DNA from: Isoetes taiwanensis
Taxonomy: Eukaryota > Streptophyta > Lycopodiopsida > Isoetales > Isoetaceae
Direction of reading: 5' to 3'
Length of the DNA stretch: 64,000 nt
Assembly: GCA_021234155.1 (NCBI GenBank)
Contig: JAJEKV010000004.1
Span: forward strand, 14,476,716 to 14,540,715
Shown here piece by piece: positions 58,501 to 64,000 of the stretch. Position numbers and translations under genes: made by a program. Within the stretch, counting starts at the first letter, position 1. Every line of letters starts with the position of its first letter. The notes beneath the pieces are model-generated. The model ran no database searches and was not told where the DNA came from. It saw only the letters and a list, made by a program, of their open reading frames with translations.

Positions 58501-60715
58501 GGGAATAAGAAAAGGAGTCAAAACAAATATAAGATAAATGTTAAAGAAATTAAAACCTAAGATAGAGCACATACAAGGCATCAAACAATGTAATATAAAA
58601 ACGAAAGAAATAAGGACTTAGGAAAATCGCAACTACTGATGAACATCGGACTGAATGTAGCATGCCTGAGAAGAGGATGACCACCAACGTTCATGACATT
58701 GGGAGAGACCATCGAGAACTCCCCTAGCTGGTGCGCTTCCCCGTCGGATTGAATGTTTACAGTATCGTGCTAATCCTATGGAGCGACATTCTTGGTCCAT
58801 GGAAACAGGAAACGAGATCTAGGACGAAAAAAGGAAACTAGGATAAGGTCACTATCGAGAATAGGTCCGAGGTCAAGTGAATGGCGGAGAAAGGGGTGTA
58901 AGCTAACGAGGCGAAAGAGAGAATATGATGTGAACTACCAAATAGGAGATGCATAATGAGGAGACAAAACATCCCAAAACCCATAGAGAAAAGATGCTAG
59001 CAAAATAGATGAACATAAAACAAATGATGGCATATCAACGAAAACAACATCCAGAGGGCGCGGATTGAGATCAGGGTGACAAACATGAGCAAGATCTATA
59101 TGGGAACTCCACTAGCTCCTTGTTGAGTTGAATGTCTATTGTATTGCATTGGGTCCAAGCTATGATAATGAACAATGATTAAGGTGCGCTAGGGATATTT
59201 TGGGGATAAAGCCTGAGGTCTGAATAATAACTAACATAAAAGATACCTAGGCAACATGCAGTACAACCTGATAATGAAGATACTGGCCCAACAACAATGT
59301 AGCTAAAAACATGGAACTAAGGCGATGTATGAAAAAACCATTTAAAAATATCTCCAAAGCGATAAAAATGGTAATGGCTAAAAAGAAAAGATGCCACAAG
59401 ACAAGTATCTATAGGCCAACAAATGTTTGAAAAAGATAGGAGACAACAACTTGGGAAAGGAATGCGTGCATCTAGGAATGGGCAAACCCCAATATGAAAT
59501 GCTCCTGAAGTGCTAAATGTAAAACCTATGGACAACCCTTAGATAAAAAAAGTGCAAAAAATGGAACTACCAAAACTATTTAGACATATGATCCAACACA
59601 CAAGTAGCTAGAAAAACCAAACTCTGTTATGAAATCTTATGAGTGCCCCAGATAACAAATCGATGGAATGCACATCCCCCATGATGAGCACAAGATATGA
59701 CTTTAAGGTACATAGGGAAAACCAACACACCCCCAAGACAACCGCCTTGTATGCCATGAAACAATGTAAAACAATGTTATTGTCATATCCAATGCGCGAA
59801 AATGATAATACCACCCACCCCATATAAAAGCTTTCTTCAATCTATATTGTTTCCTATGTTCTGACAAGAACCAGGTGGTCCGGATCAATCCTGTTATAAA
59901 GAATAGGCTAGAGGATCTTGGACCTGCTTAATCCATAGTAGTTGTAGAGCTAATATGCATCTTTCATGTTTGATTACGTTTGCAAATGCTTTTTAGAAAT
60001 TTTTGGTTGGAAAAAAAAGGTTTTATTCAAAAATACGATTTTTATGAGAGGTTCTTCTTAACCAAACCATTGTATGTAATATCTAAGTCACTAAAAATAG
60101 ACAAAGAAGAGAAGCACTAGAGAGTGAATGTCAATTGTTTCCATGCTCATAACTTGAGCTACAAAGATCAGATTCAGATGATCTTGGGCTCTTTGGAAAG
60201 CTTATATAGAAAGAGCTTTCTATTGACATATGATTTGACCTAGATATATCAACATATGCATCTGCTTTTGGTACTTTTCAATCCAGATATCTTTTGGCAA
60301 AGTATTTGATGGTAATATAGTTTTTATCACAACTTTTAAATTCGGACCCTTTGCTTTGAGTGTTTTTTTATTGCGTTGGAAAGCTCCTTTTGGGATCTTT
60401 CTAATTATGTATGATGTGATATTTAATTAAGTTTTTTGGGCGAAAATAGCAAATGTCCGAGTGGATTTGGTAGGGTTTCACACCCCACTAGTTGATTCTC
60501 TGTTCAGCTGATCATTCTGGTCATGTCCTTTGCCTTGCATCATTGTAGTGCAGTAAGCTTTTATGAAGATATTGAAGAGATGATGTTATTGTGGACGCGT
60601 CTTGTATCGAGAAAAAAAAACTGAAACTTTTTGTTTTGGTGTGTGCTATATTTGATGGTTTCTATGTTATTCATGAACTTGCCAAAGCTTTTTGATTTTT
60701 TTTTTCAAACCAAAA
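55591..60715. other. No gene recognised; internally repetitive transposon-like debris
   Basis: Long stretches of AT- and purine-rich sequence without open frames over about 80 codons. A word of about 50 bases (ATGCTAGCCAAAGAGATGAA plus TATAAAACAAATGGTAGCAT) recurs, diverged, at about 57658-57712 and 58990-59046. Words like CGAGAATAAGTCGAGATAAT and CGAGAATAGGTCCGAGGTCA recur around 57595 and 58857. This suggests an old duplicated element of unknown class. Confidence 0.45.
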
Positions 60716-60723
60716 AAATAACC

Positions 60724-60845
60724 TTTCGAGGCAGGGGTTTTTTAATCCTAGTAGTAATGATTGTACTAGCCCATTGTATGGGTCCCATGACCTATTGGTC
60801 TTCGTGGACGTTAAAAAAACTATTCTATTCTATTCTATTCTATTC
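60724..60845 (+). mobile_element. LINE family A tail only
   Basis: GGCAGGGGTTTTTTAATCCT, then TATGGGTCCCATGACCTATT, GGTCTTCGTGGACG and a clean (ATTCT)n run at 60820-60845. A severely 5'-truncated copy of the same LINE as at 55148-55590, here on the plus strand. The 72-codon frame over it is part of the tail. Confidence 0.85.
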
Positions 60846-62290
60846 ATAACATACCAAAGCAAAAAGTACAATGTATATAACACAACCTTTTTGTTATTTT
60901 TTTGTGGTTGCGTTATATGTGTTGATAATACATATAATGCAACCTTTTGAGTTCGAAAATATAATGCTTGCTTGCATATTAGAATACTTATCCTCTTCAA
61001 AACAACATGCTTTTATGATCATTTGCAACTTGGTGTAGGGTGTCTTGAAGAAGCAAAAAATGCAACATGCATGGAAAATCTTTTCCGAGATGACGAACTT
61101 CTTTAAGATGATTCATAAACCAGCAAGATAAGAGTCGAAATGTATTGCAGAAGCATTTATTTACTTAGAGGATTCATGTAAGAATAGAATATTATCTGTT
61201 TCTATTTGTTTTCTGCATACATATGACTGCTAGCAAGTATGACTGCTCTTCAATATGGATCTGCTTGCTTGCATGTATGACATATTTGCTGGATATTAGG
61301 CTCATTTAATGCATGCAGCGGGAAGCTTACAAATGATTGTGGATAATGGCAGGGGAGGGTGTCTATTGGCTGCGCACTTAAGCATAAAACTTATGTCGCA
61401 GTCAAATGAGCATCTTCCAAGCTATGGGGCCACAAGGCAATGTGAGCAACAAGATAGTAAACTTGGCAAGCTTTACACACCAAGTTGGCAATGCCAACTA
61501 ATCTTATGAAGTGTTGAAGTGGTGGGGGTAATGGTACCACCAAAGCTAAGATGGCAATCACATAGGCTAGGAGGTTAGCCATTTAAAGCTATAACACAGA
61601 ATTGTAAGGCAAGGACTGATTTTTTTCTCGTAATAAAGGCCAATCTTTCAAGTAACCCATTAAGAGCTCAAATGACCAAAGAGATTGCCAAAGAAAACTA
61701 ACAATGCTTGAAACTGCCTTGAATTGGAGAGTAGCAAGAGTATTTTCAATTTGAGTACAGGAAATGAAGAAAGTAGAGGATGAAGGAAGTTGTTGCTAAT
61801 AAAACATGAAGTAGGATTTGCCAATCATGGAATAAAAATAAAATGAAGGACTTTCAATCCTTGCAGCCATGATACAATTTCTATAATTAGACCAATCTCC
61901 CCATATTTAAAGATCCATATGCACCATACTTTTGGCCTTTGATTCACTTCCTTGACATCGTGTAAGGAGGCCGTTTAAAAGTCGCCCAAAGAAACCAATA
62001 TCCATGGTGGCAACAATGTAAATAAAATAGTCAGAATCCCAAATCTGTCACACTAAAATCTCTGATCAGAATCACACTTATAATTGCCTTCTATAAAGGA
62101 TAATATAATCTTTGCATTTAACGAATAGCCTTTTTTGCGTTTCGGTTCCTGTGGAACTTTGTTGTGGAACTCTGTGGCAACAACTTTAGATTTCTTCTCA
62201 GAGCTTATGTCATTGTACCAGGCATATAATTCCTTCTTGCCCACTAGATTCTCAAGGTGTAGCGTTTTAAAATTTTGTAAGTTACTCTAT
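60846..62290. other. No gene recognised
   Basis: Short frames only, without motifs. Nothing repetitive was recognised apart from an ATAATGCAACCTTTT-like word near 60880 and 60938. Confidence 0.45.
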
Positions 62291-62545
62291 ATGCAAGTTC
62301 GTTCTTCCAACTTTGCTTGGGATCCGGCCTCCGTGGGCTTGTTGGGATCATACTTCCAGGAGGTTATGGATACACGGACTCAGTTATGTCCTCCGGTACA
62401 GCATTGAATTGTCATATGCGATTGTACAGTATACCAGCATCCCTATTACTGCTAAGATTTTTCCCTCGAAAACCCTTCGGATCAGGGGTTTTTTAATCTT
62501 GACAGTAATAAGCTTGCTGCTCTCTCTTTGTTTGGGTCCCATAGG
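62291..62545 (+). mobile_element. LINE family A, C-terminus and tail, joined tail to tail with the next copy
   Basis: The frame ends VGLLGSYFQEVMDTRTQLCP then PVQH and a stop, as in the copy at 55345. The tail reads CAGGGGTTTTTTAATCTTGA and TTTGGGTCCCATAGG, then runs directly into (GGAA/GGAAGG)n at 62545-62565. The final GGCCNATTGG..GGACG part of the family tail is missing. Confidence 0.85.
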
Positions 62546-64000
62546 AAGGAAGGAAGGAAGGAAGGTTCTTTTATCGTCCGCGGAGGCCAATCGGCCTATG
62601 GGACCCAAATTACACGGGTGCAGCAAGCCCGTTGCTACCCAGATTAAAAAACCCCCCCCATAGGAGGGAAAAACCGTCGCAGCAACAAGCCTGCTGGCAG
62701 CTGTACAAATATACATATGCACATGAATTCCTGGCACCTCGGGTAGGCGCCCTGGGGCAGAGGTGAGTCCGCAGATCCAAAACCTCCTGGAGATAGGAGC
62801 CAAGAGATCGAATCGACGGCCGTGCATTGAGTAGCTCGTCGGCAGGCGCACTGTGTCGCACCAAGAGAATGTAGCGAGCCCGACCGCCTCTATAGGCCGG
62901 ACAGACTCGAAGGCATGGCTTTCATCCTCAACAACCCCCGCCAGAAAACACCGACAAAGCCTATCCCGGCGCAGCTCTCCAACCCAAATGACCCGTCTCA
63001 AGCCGAAGATGATGGGCCCCTGTTCGAATGGACGCGATGATCCTGTGCTTCTTCATGGGCAAACTGAGAACGCAGCTAGAGTTGTGGGCCTCGAACCAGG
63101 GTGGGGTTTATGTGTTGTTTGTAGTGTGCTACCTTTACCTGCTCCGCGAGCATGGTGGTCCCGTAGCTTCCCCGAAAAAACAAGAGTCCAAGTACCCCCT
63201 CGGCCTATCCCCACGGGCTGTCCTGTGCACTGGGCGCATCTATGTGCGTTCACGTTCCAAAGTCGCCCGACCATCGGGCTCTCTTGTCCTTCCAACAAGC
63301 CCTGAGTCATTGCGAGCTCATCGCCACAGCGTAAGCCAAGTGCATGAGCCGAGTGTCGCCCATGCTGGCCACCTTCTGGAAATAAACAATGTGTCTATCG
63401 AGGGCCTCATGTCTGCGGGGGGCATGAATCCCGTGTCCCCGCAACAAGATCTCATATGGAACGAGGGCTTGACCCCAAGTGCCCGTCAAAAATGCCTTCT
63501 GGACCTGCTCTAAGTCGTTCTAAGTCGCCAAAGACACCACTGGGCCCCACACCTCGACTCCATATAGAAGAACTGGCTCCACCAGCGTTCGGAACAAATG
63601 TGGACTGGTGGCCCCAATCATACAACTACTATACAAGACTATTGTTTTGCATTGCGCATAACGCCTTCCAACCCGCAAATCACCCGGCGGCTTAATGGAT
63701 GCATCCCAATACATTCGGGACGGAAATTCCACCCCCGTGCACTTGTAGCCGGTGTGACCTCTACCATCCGCCGATAAGTGAGCCGAGGTGCCTTTGGATG
63801 ACGGAGGAGGATATGAGGACCACCTTAGTCTTGGCCGGGTTGACACGCATGTCCGCCGCCTTCCGTAATGTGTCCGGGGCATCTAGGTGTGCCTGCATGC
63901 CCTCCGTGTATGGGCCAAGAGGTCCACATCATCCGCATAGATGAGCTGCCGGATGACCTGGTGCAAGAGCGTATACCGCCCCATTGGCGCCAAGCCGGGC
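62546..64000 (-). mobile_element. LINE family A, longest copy, RT C-terminal half, runs off the window
   Basis: From the window edge on the minus strand: VIRQLIYADDVDLLAHT (catalytic YADD), then MRVNPAKTKVVLISSSV, FRTLVEPVLLYGVEVWGPVV, QVQKAF-like sequence, VPYEILLRGHGIHAPRRHEA and VVEDESHAFES (zinc-binding block). The 3' tail ends CCATAGGCCGATTGGCCTCC, GCGGACGATAAAAGAACC and (TTCC)n at 62545-62565. It is GC-richer and less decayed than the other copies but still has frameshifts. The 5' part lies beyond 64000. Confidence 0.88.

Noticed and set aside
1-64000. CRISPR arrays, bacterial defence or biosynthetic clusters
   Set aside because: The tandem arrays lack the spacer-repeat pattern, and the whole window is eukaryotic in structure.

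Overview
This is a stretch of a land-plant nuclear genome dominated by decayed transposable elements, with only two genes that look intact. It is AT-rich, has no operon structure, and its genes are split by short GT-AG introns. The plant assignment rests on a group IVc bHLH factor (ILR3 type), an LRR receptor-kinase remnant, a plant-type glycosyltransferase remnant, Copia and L1 elements of plant type, and a trihelix-like gene remnant. An apparently intact MORN2-like gene, a family linked to cilia and flagella, points to a plant with swimming sperm. A fern or another seed-free plant is the best guess, but the species cannot be named from the sequence.

Layout. 0-6 kb: repeats, a 667-bp MITE with clear terminal inverted repeats, and weak coding-like scraps. 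6.1-7.2 kb (minus): a complete five-exon bHLH gene. 9.5-11.3 kb (minus): a transposase-like gene whose N-terminal half is clean over three exons and whose catalytic half is missing. 11.6-15.6 kb: a segment bounded by an 11-bp direct repeat and by foldback arrays, holding broken pieces of a glycosyltransferase gene and an LRR receptor kinase; it looks like a gene-capturing transposon. 15.6-16.5 kb: nested inverted repeats. 16.6-23.2 kb (plus): a Copia element with tRNA-Met-type primer site, gag, protease, integrase and part of RT, interrupted by a 2.8-kb insert carrying a broken trihelix-like gene. 24.3-26.9 kb (plus) and 32.5-36.7 kb (minus): two L1-type LINEs that retain complementary halves of the element. 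27-29.4 kb: two unrelated coding remnants, one a kinase C-terminus. 31.1-31.4 kb: an inverted array of a purine/pyrimidine-alternating hexamer. 37.4-41 kb: the ruin of a probable gypsy element. 41.3-48.3 kb: three more LINE pieces. 49.5-54.9 kb (plus): the MORN2-like gene with a probable multi-exon leader. 55-64 kb: mostly unassigned sequence plus four 3' ends of one LINE family, two of them joined tail to tail.

The two intact genes do not obviously act together: one is a candidate iron-response transcription factor, the other a candidate flagellar or motility protein. I found no CRISPR array, tRNA or rRNA gene. The most unusual items are the candidate gene-capture element at 11.6-15.6 kb, the split but intact MORN2-like gene, and the catalytic-domain-free transposase gene.
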